Assembly: GCA_041628615.1 (NCBI GenBank)
Contig: JBFKOW010000013.1
Span: 1 to 34,348, forward strand
DNA: 34,348 bases
Direction: 5' to 3'
Origin: JAMWZF01 sp041628615
GTDB taxonomy: Bacteria > Pseudomonadota > Alphaproteobacteria > Rhodobacterales > Rhodobacteraceae
Every line of letters begins with the position of its first letter. Within the stretch, counting starts at the first letter, position 1. The translations under genes and the position numbers were made by a program. Under the pieces are notes generated by a model. It was not told where the DNA came from and did no database searches. It saw only the letters and a list, made by a program, of their open reading frames with translations. This document shows, piece after piece, positions 12,548 through 21,308 of the stretch.

Positions 12548-13101
12548 ATGCAGATCGAGACGACGGAGCTTGCCGGAGTGCTGATCGTGACGCCGGCCCG
12601 GTTCGGAGACGATCGCGGCTTCTTCAGCGAGACCTGGAACCGCAGCCGGATGGCGGAAGCGGGCGTCGACATCGAGTTCGTGCAAGACAACCATTCGATC
12701 TCGGCCGGGCGCGGGACCCTGCGCGGCTTGCACTACCAGGCCCCGCCGCACGCGCAGGCCAAGCTGGTGCGCTGTGGCCGCGGTGCGCTCTGGGACGTGG
12801 CGGTGGACGTGCGGCCCGGGTCGCAAACCTACGGTCGCTGGGTCGGTGTCGAACTGAGCTTCGAAAACGGTCGCCAGTTGCTGATCCCGGAAGGGTTCCT
12901 GCACGGCTTCGTCACCCTCACCGACGATTGCGAGATCGTCTACAAATGCTCGGACCACTACGCCCCCGAGGCCGACGGCGCGGTGCGCTGGGACAGTTGC
13001 GGCATCGATTGGCCGCTGGACGGCGCCCCGGTGCTGAGCGCCAGGGACGCCGCCGCGCCGGCCTTCGCGGACTGGGCCAATCCCTTCTCGGAGGCGGGCG
13101 C

Positions 13102-13105
<4 letters not shown>
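12548..13105 (+). CDS. rfbC: dTDP-4-dehydrorhamnose 3,5-epimerase
   Basis: RfbC (RmlC) epimerises dTDP-4-keto-6-deoxyglucose at C3 and C5, the third step to dTDP-L-rhamnose. The 185-residue cupin has the family signatures: FGDDRGFFSETWN, the catalytic-His motif GTLRGLHYQAPPHAQAKLVR (His62, Lys72), GALWDVAVDVRPGS and IPEGFLHGFVTLTD. The ATG at 12548 is chosen because homologues start with a short MxIxxT strand just before the first conserved block and because CAGGGAG (12532-12538) lies upstream; the frame stays open much farther upstream without homology. The stop overlaps the ATG of rfbB by 4 bp (ATGA), so the two are translationally coupled. Confidence 0.96.
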
Positions 13106-14145
<1,040 letters not shown>

Positions 14146-14963
14146 GGACCGGGTCGCAGGATCCGCCTCGACGATCAGGGACGCCGGGCCAGCGCCCGAT
14201 GAAGGCCGACATGGATGGCGTTCGTGGTTTCCCCGGCGAAACCGGTTTCCCGGCTGCGCTGGGGGCTCGCGCCTCCGAACATGGATCCGTCAGGGGTCAG
14301 GCCCCGGCGGCATTCCACCGCCAGCATGAGCCGTTCGCGGTCCGACCGCTTCGAGCGTTGTCCGACGCCGAGCCGGCTGTCGCGAAGCGGATATCCGTCC
14401 GCGACCGCCGACAGGCTGTACCCCGGGGCCGGGAGGCCGGGCAACGCGCAGGGGTCATATGGGGCAGGAGCGATCTGGACGAACCGGACAACAGCCAATA
14501 GCCTGAGTCCGGCTCTTGCCAGGGCCGGCCGACGGCTCGGGAGGCAGGATTGCCGGCGATCGGTCGTGCAGCGATTGTCAGTATGAAGCAGGCGACAAGG
14601 ACGGATGACGATATCGGCGACCGATCCAGACCTGTGCCGCGAAACCCCTGTGCAGAATTGGCTGGCGCCACCCCGCCCGAAACGGGCCGCCGGCGCTTGT
14701 CGATCCGGCTGCCCGATCCGCCGGGTCCGGGCGGTGCGCCGACAACGTTCCCGGCCCGGTGCGACCGGCGCAGGGACACCCCCTGCACCCCGCAAGGGCG
14801 GCCCGGCCCCGATCGGCATAAACGCCGCCGTGCCGCGTGAGCCTTCATCAGGATGCACCGTCGTTGACGGCCCGGCGAGGATCATCAAGAACGCCGGAGG
14901 GCGCGTGACTGCGCATGGCGGGCGGGATCGGCCTGGTCGGTTCCGCGTCGGAAGGGGCGCCGC
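14146..14963. other. 818-bp gap inside the rhamnose cluster; possible minus-strand gene remnant
   Basis: No gene I recognise lies between rfbB and rfbD. On the minus strand, about 14175-14520 keeps an open frame with coding-like codons (mostly G or C at third positions by hand reading) and protein-like content such as DGYPLRDSRLGVGQRSKRSD and FAGETTNAIHVGLHRALARR, ending at a TGA at 14175-14177. It lacks a good start: no in-frame ATG precedes the internal MLAVECRR, and TTG near 14498 is the best alternative. It could be the 3' end of a decayed gene or a small unknown protein. On the plus strand TTGACGG (14864-14870) is a perfect -35-like element about 100 bp before rfbD, but a matching -10 is not clear. 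Confidence 0.3.
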
Positions 14964-15827
14964 ATGAAACTGACGGTATTCGGGCGCACCGGGCAGGTCG
15001 CGACGGAGTTGCGCCGATTGGCCGGGCCGGGGCTCGAACTCGAAATCATGGGCCGGGACGCGGCCGATTTCTCGGACCCCGCCGGGGTTGCGCGGGCCGC
15101 CCGGGCGGCGACGGGCGACGCTTTCGTCAACGCGGTCGCCTACACGGCGGTGGATGCGGCGGAAACCGACGAACCGGCGGCGTCGGTCGTCAACGGAGTG
15201 TCGGTCGGCGCGCTTGCGGACGCCGCGGCCCGGAGCGGCCGGCCCCTGATCCACCTGTCGACCGACTACGTCTTCGACGGGAGCGGCGAAGCGGCCTGGC
15301 GGCCGGACGATGCCACCTCTCCGATCAATGCCTACGGCCGGTCCAAGCGCGCCGGGGAAATGGCCGTTCTGGCGGCGGGCGGACCGCACGCGGTGATCCG
15401 CACGTCCTGGGTCTTTTCCGCGCATGGCAGAAATTTCGTGACGACCATGCTGCGGCTCGGCCGGGAACGGTCGGCGCTGTCGATCGTCGCGGACCAGATC
15501 GGCGGGCCCACGAGCGCCGAGCGGATCGCCGCGATGGCCGTCGAGACCGCCGCGCAGATCGTCGCGGACCCCGGAAAATCCGGCGTCTATCACTTCGCGG
15601 GCGCGGGCGATGTCTCGTGGGCCGATTTCGCGCGGACGATCTTCCGGCAGGCCGGGCTCGGGGTCGCCGTTACGGACATCCCGACAGCGGACTACCCGAC
15701 CCCCGCCCGGCGGCCGCAAAACTCGCGCCTGGACTGCACGTCCCTGCGGGACACCTTCGGGATCGGGCGCCCGGACTGGAGAGAAGACCTGGCGAGGGTG
15801 CTCGCCGAACTGGGAGCGACGTCATGA
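14964..15827 (+). CDS. rfbD: dTDP-4-dehydrorhamnose reductase
   Basis: RfbD (RmlD) reduces dTDP-4-keto-L-rhamnose to dTDP-L-rhamnose with NAD(P)H, the last step of the pathway. The 287-residue protein starts with the nucleotide-binding segment KLTVFGRTGQVATELRR and shows AVDAAETDEPAA, LSTDYVFDGSGEAAW, the catalytic Tyr-x3-Lys in NAYGRSKRAGEMAV, and RTSWVFSAHGRNFVTTMLRL. The start is supported by a purine-rich GGAAGGGG tract (near 14949) before the ATG. It overlaps rfbA by 4 bp (ATGA at 15824-15827). Length and motifs are intact. Confidence 0.96.
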   Translation: MKLTVFGRTGQVATELRRLAGPGLELEIMGRDAADFSDPAGVARAARAATGDAFVNAVAYTAVDAAETDEPAASVVNGVSVGALADAAARSGRPLIHLSTDYVFDGSGEAAWRPDDATSPINAYGRSKRAGEMAVLAAGGPHAVIRTSWVFSAHGRNFVTTMLRLGRERSALSIVADQIGGPTSAERIAAMAVETAAQIVADPGKSGVYHFAGAGDVSWADFARTIFRQAGLGVAVTDIPTADYPTPARRPQNSRLDCTSLRDTFGIGRPDWREDLARVLAELGATS

Positions 15828-16705
15828 CTTCACGCAAAGGCATCATCCTGGCGGGCGGGACCGGGAGCAGGCTCTGGCCGATCACCCTTGGCGTGTCCAA
15901 GCAGTTGCTGCCGCTCTACGACAAGCCGATGGTCTATTACCCGCTGTCGACGCTGATGCTTTCGGGGATCCGGCAGATCGCCATCATCACCACGCCGGAG
16001 GAAAAGCCCCAGTTCCAGCGCCTGATGGGCGACGGCAGCCAATGGGGGGTAAGTTTCGAGTGGATAGAGCAGCCGTCGCCGGACGGACTCGCCCAGGCCT
16101 ACCTGCTGACGGAGGCCTTCCTTGACGGGGCGCCGTCCGCGATGGTCTTGGGAGACAACATCTTCTTCGGCCACGGGCTGCCCGAGATGCTTCTGCGGGC
16201 TTGCAACCGCCCGACCGGGGGGACCGTTTTCGGCTATCGCGTCAGCGATGCCCGGCAATACGGCGTGGTCGAGTTCGCCGAAGACGGCAAGACGGTGCGC
16301 CGGATCATCGAGAAGCCCGAGAACCCGCCGTCGAAATACGCTGTGACCGGGCTCTACTTCCTGGACGGCACGGCATCTGACAGGGCACGGTCGATCCGCC
16401 CCTCGCCACGGGGCGAACTGGAGATCACCGACCTTCTGCAGTCCTACCTCGACGACGGCGATCTCGAGGTCGAGCGGATGGGCCGGGGCTTTGCCTGGCT
16501 TGATACCGGAACCCATGGCAGCCTGCTCGATGCCGGGAACTTCGTGCGCACGATGCAGGACCGCCAGGGCCTTCAGATCGCGGCCCCCGAGGAAATCGCC
16601 TATCTTCAGGGCTGGATCTCGAAGACCGACCTCCTCCGCCATGTCGACCGGTTCGCCAAGACGAGCTACGGCGCCTTCCTGAAGCGGCTCGCGGAAGAGG
16701 GCTGA
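15824..16705 (+). CDS. rfbA: glucose-1-phosphate thymidylyltransferase
   Basis: RfbA (RmlA) makes dTDP-glucose from glucose-1-phosphate and dTTP, the first and feedback-controlled step to dTDP-L-rhamnose. The 293-residue protein has the nucleotidyltransferase signature LAGGTGSRLWPITLGVSKQL, then LYDKPMVYYPLSTLMLSGI, LGDNIFFGHGL with the metal-binding Asp, EKPENPPSKYAVTGLYF and the late WLDTGTHGSLLDA. The start ATG overlaps the rfbD stop. With rfbC, rfbB and rfbD it completes the four-gene dTDP-L-rhamnose set, here in the order C, B, gap, D, A. Confidence 0.97.
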   Translation: MTSRKGIILAGGTGSRLWPITLGVSKQLLPLYDKPMVYYPLSTLMLSGIRQIAIITTPEEKPQFQRLMGDGSQWGVSFEWIEQPSPDGLAQAYLLTEAFLDGAPSAMVLGDNIFFGHGLPEMLLRACNRPTGGTVFGYRVSDARQYGVVEFAEDGKTVRRIIEKPENPPSKYAVTGLYFLDGTASDRARSIRPSPRGELEITDLLQSYLDDGDLEVERMGRGFAWLDTGTHGSLLDAGNFVRTMQDRQGLQIAAPEEIAYLQGWISKTDLLRHVDRFAKTSYGAFLKRLAEEG

Positions 16706-17270
16706 CATCCCGGGGGCTGTTCGCGCAGCGTCCCCCCTCACCAGACCGATCGGGAAGGGCCCGGGGCGCCGTGCCGTCAGGGAGGCCGGTCCGGAAGCCC
16801 GGATGCCGATGATCTGGCCGGCGCGGACACGGGTTCGGAATCCGGCCCGGCGGTTCCGGCTCAGATCGGTTGTGGCCGCGGGTCCGGAGCCATCGGCCGT
16901 GGGCCGACGGAAGGGAATCGTGGGGGAAGGAGCCCGCGCCGCCGCCGGCCGATCGATCGCGCCGCGTCCAGGCGAGACCAGTCCTCACGTCGACAAGCAG
17001 TTGCGCGATTCCCCCGAGCGGGAACCCGCAGACCGGGAATGTCGCATCCGTGGCCGGAGATGATCCCTGATGTCGGATCGACCGCGATGAATTGGTCGGT
17101 CGGCCCGGCAACGGCATCGAAAAGGGGGGCGTGAGAAGGGGCGAGAGGTGCGCCGACAAAGCGGGAAGCGTCAGCTGCCCGGCGCCTGGGAGCCCCGAAT
17201 TCGGATCATGGGCCGACTTGGCGTGATAGCGCGAGTCGGACGGCGACTACCCGCGGTCGCAGGACCCCGG
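16706..17270. other. 565-bp gap between convergent rfbA and the sugar transferase gene
   Basis: Apart from the hairpin right after rfbA, I see no gene here. Short open frames occur on both strands but have the low-complexity Arg/Pro/Gly-rich content typical of random high-GC sequence. No transposase remnant or inverted repeat was noticed. Confidence 0.5.
16710..16738 (+). terminator. candidate hairpin terminator after rfbA
   Basis: Just behind the rfbA stop, a GGGGGCTG arm can pair with CAGC plus a C-run (interrupted by GT) across a TTCGCG loop. There is no T-tract, so termination here is only possible, not shown. Confidence 0.3.
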
Positions 17271-17960
17271 TCAGTATCCCGTGCAGCGGAAGACCACCGT
17301 GACCGTCTGGGCGAGGATGCGCGCGTCGGTCGAGAACGACACCTCGTCGAAGTACGATTCATCGAACTGGGCCCGTGCCGCGAACCCGCAGTCGTTCCGC
17401 TCGGAGACCTGCCAGGAGCCGGTTATGCCCGGACGCATCTTGTAGTAGGCCGAGCCGGGATAGGACGATGCCTGCTCGACCATCATCGGGCGCGGGCCGA
17501 CCAGCGACATGCTCCCGGTCAGCACGTTCAGAAGCTGGGGCAACTCGTCCAGCGACGTGCGCCGCATGAAGCGCCCGAAATACGTGATCCGGGGATCGTT
17601 CTTGAGTTTCTGGGAGATGTCCCACTCCAGCCGCGCCGCCGGATCGCCGGCGAGATGGGACTCGAGCGCCTGCTTGGCATTCGGGACCATCGTCCGGAAC
17701 TTGACCATGTTGAAGATCTTGCCATCCCGCCCGAGCCGCTGCTGCAGGTAGAACGGGCTGCCGCCGTCGAGCGCCGCGAGAACGGTGAGCACGGCCATCA
17801 GCGGCAGGACAACGGGCAGCGCCAGAACGATCAGCAGGAGGTCGAGGCCGCGCTTGGCGAAGTGCCGGTAGAACTCGCCGTGCGCCGCTGCGCCGATGCG
17901 GACTCCGCTCGGGGAGGCCTTCGTCGCAAGGACTTCAAAATCTGGTGAATGCAATGTCAT
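17271..17960 (-). CDS. ExoY-type undecaprenyl-phosphate sugar-1-phosphate transferase
   Basis: This 229-residue monotopic phosphoglycosyl transferase moves a sugar-1-phosphate from a nucleotide sugar to undecaprenyl phosphate, the first membrane step of polysaccharide assembly. One hydrophobic membrane hairpin (RGLDLLLIVLALPVVLPLM) follows a short polar N-terminus. The catalytic family motifs come next: FYLQQRLGRDGKIFNMVKFR, RRTSLDELPQLLNVL, TGSMSLVGPRPM and RPGITGSWQVSERND. It is the short form (ExoY/PssA-like) without the five-helix N-terminal domain of WbaP. The sugar (galactose or glucose) cannot be decided. It lies opposite to the rhamnose genes and the ATPase gene, so it has its own promoter in the AT-rich region 17961-18410. 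Confidence 0.93.
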   Translation of the reverse strand: MTLHSPDFEVLATKASPSGVRIGAAAHGEFYRHFAKRGLDLLLIVLALPVVLPLMAVLTVLAALDGGSPFYLQQRLGRDGKIFNMVKFRTMVPNAKQALESHLAGDPAARLEWDISQKLKNDPRITYFGRFMRRTSLDELPQLLNVLTGSMSLVGPRPMMVEQASSYPGSAYYKMRPGITGSWQVSERNDCGFAARAQFDESYFDEVSFSTDARILAQTVTVVFRCTGY

Positions 17961-18410
17961 GGCAGCAACCCGGAGAACCGGTCCTCACAATACCCTGCCC
18001 GAACGAGCCGGGCGTTCCACTTCCCTACGCGATCCCCCAACACGGAACGCTAAGCACATGTCTATCAAATGCACTAGTTTATTAAAAGCTTAGATATGGT
18101 TACCTGAACTTCTAAACGCATTTTAGCTGATTGTTACGAACTCGGGCTCTTATTTTGTGCGTGGCGCCGCCGAGGGCGTCAGCCGCCGAAGAAACGAAGC
18201 GTTCGCAATCGTACAAACTGTGTCATCTGCCGCGACAATTGCACGATTCCTGCATGTTCGGGCCGCCAAAGTCGCGAATCATGATGCGAGGTCGATTGCG
18301 CTGGCGGCGCCGAGGGGTCATCTAGCCGCTATCCGCGGGAACGAGCCCATCGCCGGTTGGACAAGGCGGCCGTCTCAATCGGCGCTGTGACAGCGTGGGA
18401 GGTTCGTGGG
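17961..18410. promoter_or_regulatory. divergent intergenic region with AT-rich core (about 18050-18165)
   Basis: This region separates the minus-strand sugar transferase from the plus-strand ATPase. About 115 bp are clearly AT-rich in otherwise GC-rich DNA, with CTAGTTTATTAAAAGCTTAG (18074-18093), an inverted repeat CTAAA-N5-TTTAG (18112-18126), and TTGTTA (18131-18136) followed by TATTTT. Such AT-rich tracts are typical targets of MucR/Ros- or H-NS-like regulators of exopolysaccharide genes, but no binding site can be assigned. Nearer the ATPase gene are a sigma54-like sequence (18239-18255, with the invariant GG changed to TG) and TCTAGC (18321-18326) 19 bp after TTGCGC (18296-18301). No credible gene lies here. 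Confidence 0.5.
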
Positions 18411-19301
18411 ATGACGATGCAGAGGAAAGAAGTGGCCGCCGATCTCTACACCAAGAACTTCGGTCTCCGGGCGCGGCCGTTCACCCTGCTGCCGGACCCG
18501 GATCTGTTCTTCTGGTCGCGCCAGCACCGGCAGGCCTTCTCGGTTCTCGAGTATGGCATCACGACGGGGGCCCCGATCACGGTGCTGACCGGGGAAGTCG
18601 GCACCGGCAAGACGACGCTGGTCCAGGCGTTGCTGAGAGCGATCGACGACAAGACCGAGGTCGGCCTGTTATCCAATGCGCAGGGTGGCCGGGGAGACCT
18701 GCTGCGCTGGGTGCTTTATGCGCTCGACGTGGATGCGCCGGCTTCGTCCGACTACGTCACCCTGTTCCGCGTGTTCCAGGAGCACGTCATCAAGGTGTAT
18801 GCGAGCGGGCGGCGCGTGCTGCTGATCGTTGACGAGGCGCAGAACCTCGGTGTCGAACTGCTCGAAGAACTCCGGATGCTGAACAACATCGACACCGGCG
18901 AGGACACGGTGCTGCAGCTGATTCTCGTCGGGCAGCCCGAGCTTCGGGCTCTCATCACGCAACCGGACCTGCGGCAGTTCGCGCAGCGGGTCAGCGCGTT
19001 CTACCACCTTCAGCCGATGGACCTCGCGACAACACAGGAATACATCCGCTACCGGCTTGTGTCGGTCGGCGGCACCGGGCAGGAGATCTCGACCGCGGCG
19101 ATGGGCATGATCCACCGCGATGCAGGCGGTATACCGAGGCTCGTCAACAAGATATGCGACCTTGCCATGGTCTATGCCTCGGCCAACGACGAGAAGATCG
19201 TTGCGACCGGAACGATCAACGAGCTCCGCAGCGACGGCATCGTGCTGCCGTGGCAGGAGCCCGCCCTGTTCCTGACTTCGCGATCGGACGCAAAGACCTG
19301 A
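18411..19301 (+). CDS. ExeA/GspA-like AAA ATPase, polysaccharide-locus type
   Basis: This 296-residue P-loop ATPase resembles the ExeA and PEP-CTERM/exosortase-locus ATPases. The N-terminal segment YTKNFGLRARPFTLLPDPDL is the hallmark FGL-x-PF motif. Walker A is GEVGTGKTT (residues 61-69), Walker B LLIVDEAQN (Asp141, Glu142), and a sensor-like LILVGQPELRALI follows, with FAQRVSAFYHLQPM and GGIPRLVNKICDLA in the C-terminal lid. ExeA itself carries a membrane anchor and a peptidoglycan-binding tail; neither is present here. The start at 18411 has a good GGGAGG site (18397-18402) 8 bp upstream. Its neighbours suggest a role in exopolysaccharide assembly or export, but no Wzx, Wzy, Wza or Wzc partner is within the window. 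Confidence 0.85.
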   Translation: MTMQRKEVAADLYTKNFGLRARPFTLLPDPDLFFWSRQHRQAFSVLEYGITTGAPITVLTGEVGTGKTTLVQALLRAIDDKTEVGLLSNAQGGRGDLLRWVLYALDVDAPASSDYVTLFRVFQEHVIKVYASGRRVLLIVDEAQNLGVELLEELRMLNNIDTGEDTVLQLILVGQPELRALITQPDLRQFAQRVSAFYHLQPMDLATTQEYIRYRLVSVGGTGQEISTAAMGMIHRDAGGIPRLVNKICDLAMVYASANDEKIVATGTINELRSDGIVLPWQEPALFLTSRSDAKT

Positions 19302-19720
19302 CCGGTGATCGGCCGGGCTCAAGGCCGCATTTCGCCCTGCGCTTTCGTTGTCGCGAGGTCCCCGGCCGATCGCCGCTGATGTCCGCCGTCGGCAGCAAAT
19401 TCGCCGGTTCGGCGGTGCTGACGGACTGGCGGCTGCCGGGCCGCTTTCCGACTCCGGCGAGGTTGCCGGCCGAGGCGGTTCCGACGCCCGATCCGTCGTC
19501 GAACCGACGGTTCAGGCCGACGCCGTCGGTTCCGGCTTCACGCCGAAGTCCCTGTTCGGCCGCTGCGAGCGCGAGGCCAGCGAGCGCGCGCACCGCCAAG
19601 GGGACTATGCCGGGCGCCCATCGGCCGACGAGGGCCGAGTCCCCCGTGGACCTGAAATCGGTCGGGCGTGGCCGGGCGGGGCGAGCCGCGACAGGCGCCG
19701 GATCCGTGTCCCGGAGGGCG
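19302..19720. other. 419-bp gap between convergent ATPase and ilvE genes
   Basis: No gene is supported. A minus-strand frame starting with TTG at 19599 (AVRALAGLALAAAEQGLRRE) has fairly G/C-ended codons for about 70 residues, but has no good start or recognisable similarity and runs into the ATPase gene, so I do not call it. Confidence 0.45.
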
Positions 19721-20587
19721 TCAGGCCCGGACCAGCGCCTCGTAGGTCTCGACCATCTCGCGGGCCAGCGCGCCGACCTCGAAATTGTAGTCGCCGATCT
19801 GCCCGACGGGGGTGACCTCGGCGGCGGTGCCGGTCAGCCAGCACTGCTCGAAGCTCTCCATCTCGCCCGGCAGGATGTGCCGTTCATGCACCCTGATCTG
19901 GCGGTCCTTCAGCAGGCCGATCACCGTCTGCCGGGTCAGACCGTTGAGGAAGCAGTCGGGCAGCGGGGTGTGCACCTCGCCATCCTTCACGAAGAAGATG
20001 TTCGCCCCGGTCGCCTCGGCGACGTAGCCCCGGTAATCCATGAACAGCGCGTCCGAGCAGCCCTTGGCCTCCGCGACGTGCTTCGAGGTGGTGCAGATCA
20101 TGTAGAGACCCGCGGCCTTGGCATGGACCGGGATGGTCTCGGGCGAGGGCCGCTTCCACTTCGAGATGTCGAGCTTCGCGCCCTTCATCTTGGCGTCGCC
20201 GTAGTAGTTGCCCCAGCCCCAGGCGGCGATGGCAAGCCGGACCGGGTTGCGCGCGGATGACACGCCCATGTCCTCGCCCGCGCCGCGCCAGGCGATGGCC
20301 CGGACATAGGCGTCGGTCAGGCCGTTCGCCTTCAGCGTCTCGTATTTCGCGGCCTCGATCTCGTCGACGGTGTAGGGGATCTGCATGTCCAGTTCGCCGG
20401 CCGAGAAATGCAGCCGCTCGGAATGTTCGCGGGACTTGAAGATCTTGCCGTTGTAGCAGCGTTCGCCCTCGAACACGGACGAGGCGTAGTGCATGGCATG
20501 GGTCAGGATGTGGACGTTCGCGGCACGCCAGTCCACCAGCTGACCGTCGAGCCAGATCTTACCGTCGCGATCGTCGTAGCTTGCCAT
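19721..20587 (-). CDS. ilvE: branched-chain amino acid aminotransferase
   Basis: IlvE is the PLP enzyme that interconverts leucine, isoleucine and valine with their 2-keto acids. The 288-residue protein has the expected class-IV fold motifs: HILTHAMHYASSVFEGERCY, YVRAIAWRGAGEDMG, the PLP-Lys region HAKAAGLYMICTTSKHVAEA, GYVAEATGANIFFVKDGEV and CWLTGTAAEVTPVGQIGDYN. The start at 20587 (MASYDDRDGKIWLDGQ) is preferred to the ATG at 20650 because homologues begin there and a GGGAG site lies just upstream; the 20650 start would also place the TTGCGCAA repeats inside the gene. It faces petP across a shared promoter region. Confidence 0.95.
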   Translation of the reverse strand: MASYDDRDGKIWLDGQLVDWRAANVHILTHAMHYASSVFEGERCYNGKIFKSREHSERLHFSAGELDMQIPYTVDEIEAAKYETLKANGLTDAYVRAIAWRGAGEDMGVSSARNPVRLAIAAWGWGNYYGDAKMKGAKLDISKWKRPSPETIPVHAKAAGLYMICTTSKHVAEAKGCSDALFMDYRGYVAEATGANIFFVKDGEVHTPLPDCFLNGLTRQTVIGLLKDRQIRVHERHILPGEMESFEQCWLTGTAAEVTPVGQIGDYNFEVGALAREMVETYEALVRA

Positions 20588-20600
20588 GCTCTGCTCCCAG

Positions 20601-20612
20601 ATTTCCGGAAAT
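20601..20612. repeat. 12-bp perfect palindrome in the ilvE leader
   Basis: ATTTCCGGAAAT lies 14 bp before the ilvE start codon on the minus-strand transcript. Next to it is a GTCC-N5-GGAC inverted repeat (20624-20636). Either could be an operator half-site pair or a small RNA stem near the ribosome-binding site. Confidence 0.45.
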
Positions 20613-20642
20613 TGCGCCGTTAGGTCCGAAGTGGACATAAAG

Positions 20643-20660
20643 TTGCGCAAAGTTGCGCAA
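20643..20660. promoter_or_regulatory. tandem TTGCGCAA palindromes, probable operator
   Basis: Two copies of the perfect 8-bp palindrome TTGCGCAA lie 10 bp apart, that is, one helical turn, which would put both on the same face of DNA. They sit just downstream of the predicted ilvE transcript start. Tandem palindromes at one-turn spacing suggest a regulator binding cooperatively; the neighbouring MarR-type PetP is the obvious candidate, but this is inference. Confidence 0.5.
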
Positions 20661-20670
20661 AAACAGGGAT

Positions 20671-20716
20671 TCGCTACCAGTCCGCCCTTGGAATGTCAAC
20701 AAGGCTGACGTATTCT
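20671..20716. promoter_or_regulatory. back-to-back promoters for ilvE (minus) and petP (plus)
   Basis: On the minus strand TTGACA (20699-20694, a perfect -35) is followed after 17 bp by TAGCGA (20676-20671), directed at ilvE. On the plus strand TTGGAA (20688-20693) is followed after 17 bp by TATTCT (20711-20716), directed at petP. The two -35 hexamers abut each other, so the two polymerases should compete for DNA. Confidence 0.5.
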
Positions 20717-20750
20717 CCGCCTCGAAAATCAGCGTTTGCGGGGGGGCAAG

Positions 20751-21251
20751 GTGCAGAACCAGCGGATCGAGACCGGCCAGAACCTGCTGTTCCTGACCGA
20801 CGACCAGCTGCGCAAGGGCATCGAGGCGATGTTCTTCGCCTATCGCGGCTTCACCGCCGATCCCGACCGCATTCTTTCGGCCCAGGGCTATGGCCGCGCC
20901 CATCACCGGGCGATCCATTTCATCCACCGGTCGCCGGGGACGACGGTGAACAACCTGATGTCGATCCTCGGGGTCACGAAGCAATCGCTCAATCGTGTGT
21001 TGCGCACCCTGATCGCGGACGGTCTTGTCCTGAGCAGGGTCGGCGACCGCGACAAGCGCGAGCGCCACCTGACCCTGACCGATGCCGGCGCGGCGCTCGA
21101 ACGGGCGCTCAGCGACGCCCAGCGAGACCGGATGCGCGCGGCCTACCGGGCCGCGGGACCGGCCGCGGTGGCCGGGTTCCGGCGGGTCCTGGAGGCGATG
21201 ATGGACGATGACCTGCGACGGCACTACCATGCCCTGACCGAGAGGGGCTGA
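20751..21251 (+). CDS. petP: MarR-family regulator, PetP-like
   Basis: This 166-residue protein (GTG start at 20751) has a MarR winged-helix fold: RAIHFIHRSPGTTVNNLMSI, then the recognition helix region LGVTKQSLNRVLRTLIADGL and the wing LSRVGDRDKRERHLTLTDAG. It resembles PetP of Rhodobacter capsulatus, which is encoded with the response regulator PetR. I choose GTG at 20751, not the in-frame TTG at 20736, because a GGGGGG tract (20741-20746) sits at proper distance and the family starts with NQ-rich residues. Its own or the ilvE promoter may be its target through the TTGCGCAA tandem. The next gene, petR, follows after 57 bp. Confidence 0.85.
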   Translation: MQNQRIETGQNLLFLTDDQLRKGIEAMFFAYRGFTADPDRILSAQGYGRAHHRAIHFIHRSPGTTVNNLMSILGVTKQSLNRVLRTLIADGLVLSRVGDRDKRERHLTLTDAGAALERALSDAQRDRMRAAYRAAGPAAVAGFRRVLEAMMDDDLRRHYHALTERG

Positions 21252-21308
21252 GCGGGTGCGGACCGGCGGGCAGTGCGGTAAGGGTGCGGACGGACGGCGG
21301 TGACGGGA

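Noticed and set aside
14146..14963. Insertion sequence between rfbB and rfbD
   Set aside because: No transposase motif, terminal inverted repeats or target duplication seen.
19216..19599. Minus-strand frame with G/C-ended codons between the ATPase gene and ilvE
   Set aside because: TTG start without ribosome site, runs antisense into the ATPase gene, no similarity; noted only in the gap entry.
20641..20660. Tandem AGTTGCGCAA repeats as a start of a repeat array
   Set aside because: Only two copies, no spacers; fits an operator, not a CRISPR or satellite.
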